64,000 nucleotides of DNA from Chloroherpeton thalassium ATCC 35110 (lineage in GTDB: Bacteria; Bacteroidota; Chlorobiia; Chlorobiales; Chloroherpetonaceae). A model generated the notes under the pieces. That model saw nothing but the letters and a program-made list of their open reading frames with translations, searched no databases and was not told where the DNA came from. A program made the position numbers and the translations under genes. The stretch is from NCBI RefSeq assembly GCF_000020525.1, contig NC_011026.1, forward strand, positions 1,718,001 through 1,782,000, in the 5' to 3' direction. Below are positions 19,401 through 27,644 of the stretch, piece after piece (position 1 is the stretch's first letter; the number at the start of each line of letters is the position of its first letter).

Positions 19401-20177
19401 TTCCACGAACACACGGTCAAATTCTTGCAGGGTTTGCGTGTTGCCTTCCGCTTGAATCGGCGTGTTTTCGTCGGTTAAAGCCGCCGTCACATTCACGCCC
19501 GGCGCAAGCGAGCCTTCGAGCTGCAAGCGCAAGCCGGAGTTTACCGTTAAATCCTGGTTCGTGCCCACGCTAATTCCCCGAACAATCGTGCCGGATTTTC
19601 GCAGAGAAGTTCCCGAAAAAATGTCCTCTGCAAGCCCGCTGCTCTGTGTTTTTGCGCTGACCATTTTGAGCGTGTCGCCAAAAATGGAGGAATCTTTCAC
19701 CGCCAACGTTCTTTTGAAATAAACCAACTGGAGCGAAACGGGAATCGAACGATAGCGCACCTCGATGCTGTGTGGTCGATTATCGGAAAAAAGATATTTC
19801 GTGAAAACGCGGCCTTCGTGATAATCGATTTTGTAGAGCCGTTCATTAGCGGGCTGGCCGTCGAGAAAAACGCGTGCGCTGTTTTGAAAGATAAATCTAT
19901 CGGGCAGGGTCAGGGTATCGATGTAAGTGGTCACAACGCTGTAAATTTTTTCGCCTTGACTGGTTTGAAGCTGCCTGGAAAGAATCGGCGATTTGCGCGC
20001 GCCGCTGGTGATGGTGGTGTCGGAAATAAAAACGGGTGTCCAAACGGAATCTTTTGGCGCGGGCGTTTGGGCATGAAGCAAGCTGCTGCTGTTTAGCCAA
20101 AAAAGGATCATGAAAAACAGCATGGCGCGAATCGGGAAAGTCGCCTTTATAGCAAACCCTGTGCCGTTAGGAGGCAT
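16419..20177 (-). CDS. Very large exported beta-rich outer-membrane protein, unknown function
   Basis: About 1252 residues from the ATG at 20177, the start I judge most likely; a GTG at 20237 would add 20. The hydrophobic segment MLFFMILFWLNSSSLLHAQ is a signal peptide core ending in an HAQ cleavage site. The rest is rich in alternating aromatic/polar strands with D/N/G turns, and the chain ends in Phe, as outer-membrane barrels do. An Asp/Asn/Gly loop near residue 930 (WEDANDNGLKEFSEYVP) resembles calcium-binding turns. It resembles uncharacterised large surface proteins of the Bacteroidetes/Chlorobi group, but no named family is certain. It is transcribed alone. Confidence 0.75.
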   Translation of the reverse strand: MPPNGTGFAIKATFPIRAMLFFMILFWLNSSSLLHAQTPAPKDSVWTPVFISDTTITSGARKSPILSRQLQTSQGEKIYSVVTTYIDTLTLPDRFIFQNSARVFLDGQPANERLYKIDYHEGRVFTKYLFSDNRPHSIEVRYRSIPVSLQLVYFKRTLAVKDSSIFGDTLKMVSAKTQSSGLAEDIFSGTSLRKSGTIVRGISVGTNQDLTVNSGLRLQLEGSLAPGVNVTAALTDENTPIQAEGNTQTLQEFDRVFVEIESEHAKATIGDFNLSLDNSEFASLDRKLQGGQISANLDVGRSHYEGLVSVAFSRGKYNVNQFNGLDGVQGPYRLTNQDGEPLIVVLAGTEKVYVDGELQTRGQNNDYVIEYSSGEITFTSECLITSDSRIVVDFQYTENLYPRSFFGTQFQSLFLNDKVKIQATFLNESDDKDNPIDITLSEANIETLKAAGADKSKAIDTTAFAGKDSDGSAAGNYIRKDTLIDGETIQIYRYAPSSDSAYWSPSFSYVDDGTGSYEKISYGIYEYVGEGNGDYEAYYALPLPQSQSLFDLAVLLQPHPFLTVKLEGALSENDLNTFSALDDSLKGGNAYLVAVQYAPKQVRVGGKNIGDFDIQVSQRYTSQNFAFFDRTQSVEFERDYNLIDSDGDELVSEDASQTVQKASFGYSPITPLQIKYTYGELTYGELLFTTRQEINSQLSLNSGTTSSLTSSFVESENTELDEYCEWNKHTGTVQHKTMLFERRPYQMNISPFVNYEINDKTTRSIAADTLDSDSHHIINVEPGITISNFFGQEFSFSFTYRTDKLFYSDTTENSVPRLEQASVAKTFAFDWQPPSSKVFTTKLKMTYRLREFTERFRLLGNSNSETILFRLQTRYSPWNGAFETELLYNVSTEKVSKTDRLYVAVDQGDGSYIWEDANDNGLKEFSEYVPISYTSELGDDSLQYVLTTYPSDELVPVIDLTTNLRFRIRPFRVITSPHTFLEKAAEAISTETLFRIEESSTEEDLKQIYLLNLSKFQNDSTTVSGQITFQQDVHFYENKLTNVRLRYQQQRSLSQYTLGIERKLYLERSLRFVTRLGYELGFEFNVESSYNRNIAVETDSEDSYGSTGREYEITSYLLGPDISYRPVQDLELGLEFEYERRADEFAKNQSGGKLAEATLTTLKLSSSYSLRGKGLISARISRTETRLKNTDDSNAVYELTSGNSSGNTYIWRLNFDYRLSRYITSSLNYEGRAVPSSSSLIHTATAEIRAVF

Positions 20178-20360
20178 GGGAACCAAATTCTCATAATTTG
20201 CTGAATTTGTAGAAAAAGAAGGCGACTTTGATGGCACGCTAAGCTAAAGCAAAAATTAAATAGAAAGCCCGATTTGAAAGTGGCGTAATTAGCGGAAGTT
20301 GCAGGAGATTTTCAACCTTAAAAGCGTCGCCTTAAGGGGACGGTGGGGGAATTTGTAATT

Positions 20361-21830
20361 TTATATTGAGGTGACGCTATACAAATTCACCTCCGTACTG
20401 TAGCCTTTCAAAAGCGTTTTGACAACATGTTTTGTAGGAACAATCCCTTTGACTTTATCGGCGATTTCTTGGCTAAATAAAATCGGCGGATTGGGCAATT
20501 TGGCCTTGGATTCAATTCTTGCGGCAATATTGACAGGTGTCCCAATCACCGTAAATTCCAAGCGCTCCGTGCTGCCAATATAGCCCGCAACCACTTCGCC
20601 CATGTGAATGCCAATGCCGGTACGAAGCGAAGGTTTTCCTTGAGCCAAGTTTCTAAAATTATAGGATTTCAATCGATCTTGCATTTCAATTGCGGCGCGA
20701 ACCGCAGCAAGCGCGGGATTTTTTTCCGAACCGACCATCCCGAAAACTGCCATGATCGCGTCGCCGATAAACTTATCGACCATGCCGCCATGCAATTGAA
20801 TAACGGCTACCATTTCGCAAAAATAGCTGTTCAGTAGCGAAGTGAGTTCCTCTGGCTGCATGGCTTCGGCAAGCGGTGTGAAATCGCGGATGTCGGTCAT
20901 TAAAATGACAACTTCGCGCCGCTGGACGCCGAGCATCAATTCATTTTCCTGCTTGACATATTTTTCAATGAACTCCTCTGCAACGCTCGGCGCAACAAAT
21001 CGCCCGAACGCTTCCTTAATGCGCTCGCGCTGTTGAAGTCCATTGGCCATCAGGTTAATGCCGTTCGACATTTCCCCAAGCTCATCGGGACGATTAACGG
21101 CCAGCATCGTCGAGAATTTTCCTTGCTCGATTTCCTTGAGGCTTTCAACCATTTTTTTCGTGTCCTCGTGCAAGCCTTTTCCAAAAAGTGCCGCCACAAG
21201 CAACGCAACGGCCAAACAAAACAGGCCGAAATAGGCAATTTCCAAAGCAACTTCGTGGCCAATCAATTTTTCGTCTACATATCGCAGCACAACCAGCAGC
21301 ATCACCAGTGCCGGCACCAGCGTGAATAAAAAATAGCCTTCCATAATCCGCCGCGTTAGGCTTTCCAAAAATTTTTTCGGAGCCGGATTTTTTTCTATCA
21401 ACCGCCGTTCAGCGCGTTCCAGCAGCACATATTCCCATTGCGCGAGCATTCCTGCGCCCAAAAACCAATAGCTGCTTAGCAGTTTTAAATGGCTGCCAAA
21501 AGGAAAATCAGGGTAGCGCAAAAGATGAAGGTTCAAGGCCACTACGCCGGCTACAAGCCACACAATCACCGATAAGTAATAGCCTTTTCGCGGCAGCGAG
21601 GCGCTTGCAAATTGCCACGGCGCAAAACGAAACAGCCACTCGCGCAAAAGCGCTTGGAAAAAAAACACAATCAACAGATTGATGATAAGCTCCGAGACAT
21701 GCAGGCCATTGATGCAAGGACAAACGCGGCGATTATAAATCAATAGAAAAAACAGGGCGATTAAAGAAATGAAATGCAATTGCAAACGGGTTTTCCCTTG
21801 AAATAGGCGGGTAAGTGTGTATTCGTTCAT
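20361..21830 (-). CDS. Membrane-bound class III adenylyl cyclase with HAMP domain
   Basis: A 489-residue signalling enzyme making cyclic AMP from ATP. About six hydrophobic helices occupy residues 18-215, a HAMP-like linker lies at about 210-275, and the class III catalytic domain spans about 300-480. The metal-binding aspartates are D313 (LMTDIRDFT) and D357 (FIGDAIMAVFG). Lys353 and Thr431 sit at the base-recognition positions and favour adenine over guanine, and Asn434 and Arg438 (GTPVNIAARIE) match the transition-state residues. All catalytic residues are present. The ATG start is followed at once by the membrane domain. Stimulus unknown; no cAMP-binding regulator is adjacent. Confidence 0.9.
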   Translation of the reverse strand: MNEYTLTRLFQGKTRLQLHFISLIALFFLLIYNRRVCPCINGLHVSELIINLLIVFFFQALLREWLFRFAPWQFASASLPRKGYYLSVIVWLVAGVVALNLHLLRYPDFPFGSHLKLLSSYWFLGAGMLAQWEYVLLERAERRLIEKNPAPKKFLESLTRRIMEGYFLFTLVPALVMLLVVLRYVDEKLIGHEVALEIAYFGLFCLAVALLVAALFGKGLHEDTKKMVESLKEIEQGKFSTMLAVNRPDELGEMSNGINLMANGLQQRERIKEAFGRFVAPSVAEEFIEKYVKQENELMLGVQRREVVILMTDIRDFTPLAEAMQPEELTSLLNSYFCEMVAVIQLHGGMVDKFIGDAIMAVFGMVGSEKNPALAAVRAAIEMQDRLKSYNFRNLAQGKPSLRTGIGIHMGEVVAGYIGSTERLEFTVIGTPVNIAARIESKAKLPNPPILFSQEIADKVKGIVPTKHVVKTLLKGYSTEVNLYSVTSI

Positions 21831-22027
21831 AAGGCGGCGCAGGCTACGGTTGCGGAGAGGATGCTGAAATTTTAAAACAGCCTTTTCGGGCTGCCTACAC
21901 AGGATGAAAATTCATTTTGAGGAAAATTTGTTCGGTTCATCCAAAAACAACTGCGCGTCAAGGCTGCGACACGGCACTTTGTTTTTTTTCATTTATTATG
22001 TATAAATTGACAACAAAGTAAAGTTAG

Positions 22028-22879
22028 ATGCAACATGATCTCCTTGCCATGCCAAAAAAAAACAGGCAGTCCAGAACTACTCGCGATAGTATTAGTTTGC
22101 AGAGCGCCCTCTGTTTTCAGAAAGATGACAATGTATTTCTTGGGCACGACCGAATTGCGCTTCTTGAGAAAATCCAGGAACTGGGTTCGATTAGTCAAGC
22201 GGCAAAAGCCGTTGGTATTAGCTATAAAACCGCGTGGCATTTAGTCGACATGATGAACAACTTGGCCGAAAAGCCCCTTGTCGAACGAACCACCGGTGGA
22301 AAAGGCGGTGGCGGCACCATTCTAACGGAAGACGGCCAGCGCGCTATTTCCCAATTTCATATCATTGCTGAAGAGCATCAAAAATTTCTGCATAATCTCG
22401 AAGATAGACTTGGGGACACCCATAACCTTTATCAATTTTTAAGGAGAATCTCAATGAAAATTAGTGCTCGCAACGTCCTGAATGGCACCGTTTCAGCTAT
22501 CATTAAGGGAGCTGTGAACTCGGAAATCATCCTATCCGTTGGGGAAAAAACGAAGATTGTTTCCATTATCACCAATGGAGCGGTTGAAAATCTTGGCTTG
22601 AAGGAAGGCATGAATGCGTATGCCATCATCAAGTCCAGTTCTGTGATTATTGGAACGGATTTAGAAGGGGCGAAAATTAGCAGCCGCAATATTTTATGTG
22701 GCACCATTGCGAAAGTCATTGAGGGCGCTGTCAATACGGAAGTGGACTTGAAAACAACTGACGGTAATGTTATTTCTGCTATTGTCACCCATGAAAGCGC
22801 CAAAACGCTTGGCTTGAAAGAAGGCGGGCAAGCTTGTGCCTTTTTCAAAGCGTCGAGTGTGATTCTTGGCGTCATTTAA
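22028..22879 (+). CDS. modE: ModE-family molybdate-responsive transcriptional regulator
   Basis: A 283-residue regulator with the full ModE architecture. A LysR-like winged helix-turn-helix spans about 25-125 (FLGHDRIALLEKIQELGSIS, then AAKAVGISYKTAWHLVDMMN). Two tandem Mop (TOBE/molybdate-binding) domains follow at about 144-209 and 216-283, both beginning ISARNVLNGTV or ISSRNILCGTI. In this family, molybdate-loaded dimers bind palindromic boxes and control molybdenum uptake and use. A near-perfect box is found 2.1 kb downstream, before the TonB-dependent receptor. The gene ends at its own terminator. The ATG at 22028 has a weak ribosome binding site; the ATG at 22049 is an alternative. Confidence 0.93.
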   Translation: MQHDLLAMPKKNRQSRTTRDSISLQSALCFQKDDNVFLGHDRIALLEKIQELGSISQAAKAVGISYKTAWHLVDMMNNLAEKPLVERTTGGKGGGGTILTEDGQRAISQFHIIAEEHQKFLHNLEDRLGDTHNLYQFLRRISMKISARNVLNGTVSAIIKGAVNSEIILSVGEKTKIVSIITNGAVENLGLKEGMNAYAIIKSSSVIIGTDLEGAKISSRNILCGTIAKVIEGAVNTEVDLKTTDGNVISAIVTHESAKTLGLKEGGQACAFFKASSVILGVI

Positions 22880-22890
22880 TCGAGTTCACC

Positions 22891-22917
22891 GAGAGGGCTT
22901 TGCAAAGTCCTCTCTTT
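22891..22917 (+). terminator. Intrinsic terminator after modE
   Basis: GAGAGGGCTT (22891-22900) pairs with the complementary arm ending at 22914, with one G-T pair and a 4-nt loop, followed by TTT. The short U-run makes it moderate in strength. It starts 12 nt after the modE stop. Confidence 0.65.
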
Positions 22918-23168
22918 GGCTTTTTGCTGCTTGAAACAGCGAAAAAAACATTCCAATCCGCACAATCCTGTCAACTTCAGCTTGCAACTCACTTCCACAA
23001 AAAAGAGCGTGTTTGTTCTCTCTGATATGCAAACTGAGAGCAAAAAGCGAAACATTGATTTAACACAAATTAAATTGAAAAGCTCATTATCTTTGCCTAA
23101 CCAAAATTGCTTGCTCCCCAAAAAAGGTTGTGTCTTTAATTTTTAGTCCTTTTTGAGATGGTAAGAAT

Positions 23169-24689
23169 ATGTGGTTTAAAATAAATGAGCAGGCGAGCCA
23201 AAGAGTGAAAAACGTCACGCTGCTGCTTACAGCTATTATGACGATGTTAGAACTTGCATTTTTAAGTAGCTTTCCGCATTCAAGCGAGTCGCGCTTCTAC
23301 GTGATCATCGCCAAACTGCTGACCATCCTGTTTCTTTTTTATGGCATCTATATGGTGCAGCAAATTCAAGTGACCCTAAAAACATACTTAACCCTCTGGG
23401 GCGGCCTGCAGCTTTTACTAATAGGCGCTTGGGTTGATTTGCTCGAAGAGCTGGTTATCACCAATTATTGGTACGTGGAACTGTGTGAACATTATGGAAT
23501 GACACTTGGCGTGTTTAGTATCAGCTTGGGGCTTTTTTTCTGGTATAAGGAAAATAATAATGAAAACAAGTTGCGCTACGAGCTCGCAACGGGCGCTGGA
23601 AAAGTAGGCGTTTGGGATTGGAATTTAGAGACCAACGAGTTTTATGTCGATCCGCATTTAAAGGGCATGCTGGGATATGAAGATCACGAGATTCCCAATA
23701 TTGTGGATAAATGGAGCGAATTGGTGCATCCTGAAGATCGTGAGCAAATGGTGTCTAAAACGCTAATTCATCTTCGTGGTGGTACGCAGCACTACGAAGT
23801 TGTGCGTCGCATGATCCACAAAAATGGCACAATTCGTTGGTTTTTGACCAGAGGCACGGCGCTTTACAATGATCAAGGAAAGCCGTTTCGCATCGTCGGT
23901 ACAGATACAGACATTAGCGATCGCCAAAAGTTGGAGCATCAACTTTTGCAATCGCAAAAAATGGAAGCGCTTGGCCGGCTCACAGGTGGGGTTGCCCACG
24001 ATTTTAATAATTTACTCGCGGTGATTAAAGGCTCAGCAGAACTGCTCGAAATAAAGCTAAGCGATACGCCGAGCTTGGTGAAACAAGCCAAACGGATAAA
24101 AATTTCCGCTGTGCGAGGTTCCGAATTGACGAACAAATTGCTGGGTTTTTCGCGCCACAAGCAAAAGCAGCGCGGGATTGTTGACATTAATCGGTGTGTT
24201 GAAACGGCCATCGGCCTCATAGAAAGTACCATTGACAAGCGGATTGTGGTGAAAACGGATTTATGCACGGAGAGTCCAAAAGTGGATGGTGTTGAAAATG
24301 AATTGGAGTTGGTGTTTATCAACATGGCAATCAACGCCTGCGACGCGATGATTCCTACATTTGAGAAAGTTTCCGAAGGCCGGCTTTGTTTCCGAACGCG
24401 GTTAGAAAACATCACCAACGACTTGGCTGAGCAGCACGAACTGGATGCCGAATTGCCCTATGTGCGTATTTCCATTGCCGACACGGGCATTGGCATCGCG
24501 GAAGATATTCAGCAAGAGATTTTCGAACCGTTTTTCACCACAAAAGAAAGTGAGAAAGGCACTGGACTGGGACTTTCGATGGCCTATGGCGCGGTTAAAA
24601 GTCACAGCGGCGCCATTACGCTGGAAAGTTCCTTGGGCTATGGCACAACCTTTCACATTTTTCTGCCTGTAAAACAAGTCGAAGAATAA
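23169..24689 (+). CDS. Membrane-bound PAS-domain sensor histidine kinase (orphan)
   Basis: A 506-residue sensor kinase. About four membrane helices (about 13-35, 42-65, 72-92 and 105-126) lead into a PAS_3-type fold (about 135-255), a HisKA dimerisation domain with the phospho-acceptor His277 in GGVAHDFNN, and an HATPase domain with the N box (near N386), the G1 box DTGIGI (438-443) and the G2 box GTGLGLS (464-470). There is no receiver or HPt domain and no response regulator gene within the window. The gene lies between modE and the ModE-box receptor gene on the same strand. Signal and target are unknown; a role in molybdenum sensing is only suggested by position. Confidence 0.9.
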   Translation: MWFKINEQASQRVKNVTLLLTAIMTMLELAFLSSFPHSSESRFYVIIAKLLTILFLFYGIYMVQQIQVTLKTYLTLWGGLQLLLIGAWVDLLEELVITNYWYVELCEHYGMTLGVFSISLGLFFWYKENNNENKLRYELATGAGKVGVWDWNLETNEFYVDPHLKGMLGYEDHEIPNIVDKWSELVHPEDREQMVSKTLIHLRGGTQHYEVVRRMIHKNGTIRWFLTRGTALYNDQGKPFRIVGTDTDISDRQKLEHQLLQSQKMEALGRLTGGVAHDFNNLLAVIKGSAELLEIKLSDTPSLVKQAKRIKISAVRGSELTNKLLGFSRHKQKQRGIVDINRCVETAIGLIESTIDKRIVVKTDLCTESPKVDGVENELELVFINMAINACDAMIPTFEKVSEGRLCFRTRLENITNDLAEQHELDAELPYVRISIADTGIGIAEDIQQEIFEPFFTTKESEKGTGLGLSMAYGAVKSHSGAITLESSLGYGTTFHIFLPVKQVEE

Positions 24690-24937
24690 ATTCATTTCTC
24701 CGAGGCAACGATAATTTTCATTTATACATCGAGGTGCTTTTATTTTTAATCTACTAAAATGTGGAAAAAATCAAGAGTTAAAAAAGGGTTGGCGATAGAT
24801 CGGCGATGTTCAAAATTGGCTTTTTTGCTTGAAAAACAGCATTTATTCTAAATAAACTCCCTATCACAACTTTTTGGCATTTCATTTGCAAATAGTAACA
24901 CAGTTGATGATTTTGGCTCTATTATTTGGATACTCCT

Positions 24938-24973
24938 AAAAAAAAGAAACAGTCTCGCGCTGTTTCTTTTTTT
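24938..24973. terminator. Bidirectional-looking intrinsic terminator or attenuator
   Basis: A8 (24938-24945), GAAACAG (24946-24952), a 7-nt loop, CTGTTTC (24960-24966) and T7 (24967-24973) form one perfect hairpin with T-runs on both strands. It is 249 nt after the kinase stop and only 42-54 nt before the receptor start. It either insulates the receptor gene or, if its promoter lies upstream, attenuates it. Confidence 0.75.
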
Positions 24974-24981
24974 AGTCCTAA

Positions 24982-25005
24982 CGATATATATTAAAGTATA
25001 TAACG
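24982..25005. promoter_or_regulatory. Predicted ModE operator (ModE box)
   Basis: CGATATATA (24982-24990), six spacer bases, then TATATAACG (24997-25005). This has the published ModE element architecture (CG-n-TATATA, N6, TATATA-n-CG), known from proteobacteria and green sulfur bacteria; the arms are complementary at 8 of 9 positions. The box ends 10-22 bases before the two possible receptor start codons, so bound ModE would cover the promoter or leader. A ModE gene lies 2.1 kb upstream. Confidence 0.8.
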
Positions 25006-25026
25006 AATGTGTAAATGCTTAAAAAC

Positions 25027-27264
25027 ATGAAAAAACTATTACTCTGCATTTTGGTAGGTTCTCTTTTCTTGGGAGAAATGAACGCGCAGGAAGTTGCGAC
25101 AATGGATGGCCAAGTCCCTGATAGCCTTTTGAAAACTTTCACAATGGAAGAAATCACGGTGACGGGCGCGCGCGGCTCGATGCTTCAGCAAGTTTCTGAA
25201 GATGATGTGCGGATGCTCAATCCGTCTCAGCTGTCGATTTATAAAGTGATCAACATGCTGCCCTCGTTGCACCAGCAAAGTGTGGATCCATATGGATTGG
25301 CTGATATTAGCAATTATCACGAATCGTTTCGTTTTCGTGGCGTTGAAGCCACATCGGGCGGTGTGCCGGCAACAACCGCCAATGTGGAAGAATTGCCAAT
25401 AACCGGGCGACCTGGCGGTGGCGCTTCGATTTACGACTTAGAGAACTTCGAAAATCTTACCATTTACACGGGCGGGATTCCTGCTAACAAAGGCCACGGC
25501 CTGGCGAATGTCGGTGGAAAAATCGACATGCAAGTGCAGCGTCCAGGAGACGGGCTTGATCTTCAACTCAAGCAAGATATGGGCAGTTCTGATTGGTATC
25601 GGAAATCTTATGTGCGCGTTAGCTCTGGAGATTTGCCGCTGGGCGTAGGCAGTTTTCTTTCCTATTCAAATACATTTATGGACAAGTGGAAAGGCGACGG
25701 CAGCTCGACTCGCAACAACGCCATGTTTGGTTTAACGAAAGACTTCAAAGATAAGCTAAAAGTGGAAGCCTTCGCGCTTTACAATAAATCTAAAATTCAT
25801 ACCTATCGGTCGCTGTCTTATGACCAGATTAGCAATCTTTCGGAAAATTACGAGTTGGATTTTTCTAACGATCCGAACGATCTGTATTACTACGATTACA
25901 ACCGCAACGAATTTGAAGATTGGCAATTTTTTGCAAATATCGAATTCAAACCGACAGCGTCATCCACGCTAAGCCTCAAGCCATATTACTGGAGCGACGA
26001 GGGCTACTACATGGAAACCGTTACGCTCAGCACCGGCGCAAATATGGTGCGTCGTTGGGATATTGAGCACGATGTAAAAGGTGTGCTGGCTCAATATAAA
26101 TACTCGCTATTTGGGGCCGACTTCGACGCCGGTTATCTATATCACACGCAAGAGCGCCCGGGCCCGCCAACTTCTTGGAAACTTTACGCGGTTCAAAATG
26201 GCGAGCTGGTTTTTAAAAAATGGGCGGTTCTTTCAAACAAATCGAATCACGAGATGCACTCGCCATATTTGGCAACCAAATATCGTTGGGGAAATGTGCT
26301 GGTTGAAGGCGGGTTGAAATATATCTATTATAAACTGCCTCAGCTCATTACCTACAAAACAATGGGTATTGGCGATGTGAGCTACGAAGATGCGCTGGCC
26401 ACAAATCCTGAAATCGAAGATTCGGCCAGCACGTCTGGATCGAAAATTGAAAAAGGACTTTTCCCGAACTTGAGCCTCAGTTATTTATTAAAATCCAACC
26501 TAACGGCGCATGTTTCATACGGAAAAAATTATGTCTATCATGTAGATATTTATCCGTACTTCAATTCGCAAAAGTCCAAGTTTTATAGCAAAGGCATCAC
26601 CTTTCAGCAAATTTGGGACAAAAAAGAAATGGAAGTCTCGCACAACTTTGAGCTTGGCTTGCGCTACATTGCCCAAAATTGGCGAATTGATCCGGTCATC
26701 TACTTTTCCATTCATAAAAACAAACAGGCCATATTTTATGACGAAGAGTTGGATGCCACTTATCCGCAAAACGCAGCAGATGCCAACGGTTATGGCTTTG
26801 AAGTTGAGGCTGAAGCCACGCCAACCAGCGCAATCAAATGTTACGCGTCATTTTCCTTTAACCGATTCTACTTTTCGGAAAATATTTATAACTCCTCCGG
26901 CGATCTCATCGACGTGGAGGGCAATCAAGTGCCCGACGCACCTAAATTTTTGCTAAAAGGTTTTGTCAGCTACACCATCTCAAAGTTCTCGTTCTCGCCC
27001 ATTTTGCGCTACACGTCCGAGCGATACGGCGACATTGCGCATGAGGAAAAAATCGATGGCGCGGCAACGGTCGATCTCGACATCACCTATCGCGATCAAA
27101 TTTTCGGACTTAAGAATCTCGGCGTTTCGCTCACCTTCATGAACATCTTTGACAAAGAATATGTGAGCCTGATCAACACGTCAGATTATAAAACCTTAGG
27201 ATCATCGTCTTATCAAGTTGGCGCGCCATTTACGGTTGTTGCGTCCATCTCGCTTGATTATTAA
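25027..27264 (+). CDS. TonB-dependent outer-membrane receptor, probably molybdate/Mo-chelate related
   Basis: About 745 residues from ATG 25027 (an ATG at 25015 adds four). The signal peptide ends MNAQ. A TonB-box-like TMEEITVTGAR follows at about 40-50, then a plug domain (SIYKVINMLPSLHQQ, FRFRGVEATSGG, ITGRPGGGASIYDLE) and a barrel of about 550 residues ending in SISLDY with a terminal aromatic residue. Such receptors import metal chelates or cofactors with energy from TonB-ExbBD. No substrate can be read from the protein itself. The ModE box directly upstream suggests control by molybdate. There is no CarboxypepD_reg N-terminal extension and no SusD partner. Confidence 0.9.
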   Translation: MKKLLLCILVGSLFLGEMNAQEVATMDGQVPDSLLKTFTMEEITVTGARGSMLQQVSEDDVRMLNPSQLSIYKVINMLPSLHQQSVDPYGLADISNYHESFRFRGVEATSGGVPATTANVEELPITGRPGGGASIYDLENFENLTIYTGGIPANKGHGLANVGGKIDMQVQRPGDGLDLQLKQDMGSSDWYRKSYVRVSSGDLPLGVGSFLSYSNTFMDKWKGDGSSTRNNAMFGLTKDFKDKLKVEAFALYNKSKIHTYRSLSYDQISNLSENYELDFSNDPNDLYYYDYNRNEFEDWQFFANIEFKPTASSTLSLKPYYWSDEGYYMETVTLSTGANMVRRWDIEHDVKGVLAQYKYSLFGADFDAGYLYHTQERPGPPTSWKLYAVQNGELVFKKWAVLSNKSNHEMHSPYLATKYRWGNVLVEGGLKYIYYKLPQLITYKTMGIGDVSYEDALATNPEIEDSASTSGSKIEKGLFPNLSLSYLLKSNLTAHVSYGKNYVYHVDIYPYFNSQKSKFYSKGITFQQIWDKKEMEVSHNFELGLRYIAQNWRIDPVIYFSIHKNKQAIFYDEELDATYPQNAADANGYGFEVEAEATPTSAIKCYASFSFNRFYFSENIYNSSGDLIDVEGNQVPDAPKFLLKGFVSYTISKFSFSPILRYTSERYGDIAHEEKIDGAATVDLDITYRDQIFGLKNLGVSLTFMNIFDKEYVSLINTSDYKTLGSSSYQVGAPFTVVASISLDY

Positions 27265-27322
27265 TTCTTGCTCAGTGTTCTTTTTTCCTTGCCTCTGATT
27301 TGTTTTGTTTTTTTCCAGGTCA

Positions 27323-27372
27323 ATAGCCGAAGTGTCCATCAAATGGATGCTTTGGCTATGGCTGTTTTTTTT
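27323..27372 (+). terminator. Terminator after the TonB-dependent receptor
   Basis: ATAGCC/GGCTAT (27323-27328 with 27354-27359), AAG/CTT and TCCAT/ATGGA pair in register with small symmetrical mismatches, followed by T8 (27365-27372). Confidence 0.7.
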
Positions 27373-27644
27373 AAAAGGAACGGCGTAAAAAACTCATTGA
27401 AAAAAGTGCTGATTTGGTTAAAAACGTGCTCGCAATGAAAAGAACTGATTGCGCATCCAAATTGTGAACGCCTCTTTGAACAACGCATTCCGAAAGGTGA
27501 TGCAGGCTTTGCGTAGCCCAACAAAATTTGGGTTTTCTTACGTAAGAAGAAAAAGTTTGTTATTTTTCGCCCTGTTTTTCACTCAAAGTGAAAGTTCTAC
27601 AAGATTTTCAATTCAGTTTATTTTTTGACATGATAGGACTTAAT
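27373..27644. other. Intergenic region between receptor terminator and GroES-like gene
   Basis: No gene or clear structure. One short open frame on the minus strand has neither a ribosome binding site nor a recognisable product. The promoter of the GroES-like gene should be here, but I cannot point to it. Confidence 0.4.

Larger units (their letters stand above)
24690..25026. other. Regulatory intergenic region before the TonB-dependent receptor
   Basis: No gene. It holds a strong A-run/stem/T-run hairpin at 24938-24973 and, nine bases later, a ModE-type operator at 24982-25005 (both listed). The first 240 nt show no structure that I recognise. Confidence 0.6.

Noticed and set aside
22916-23146. 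Small frames between modE and the kinase gene
   Set aside because: They follow the modE terminator, have no ribosome binding sites and overlap each other in both strands, so they are chance open frames.
27339-27524. A 61-codon minus-strand frame after the TonB-dependent receptor
   Set aside because: It overlaps the receptor's terminator and has no ribosome binding site or recognisable product.
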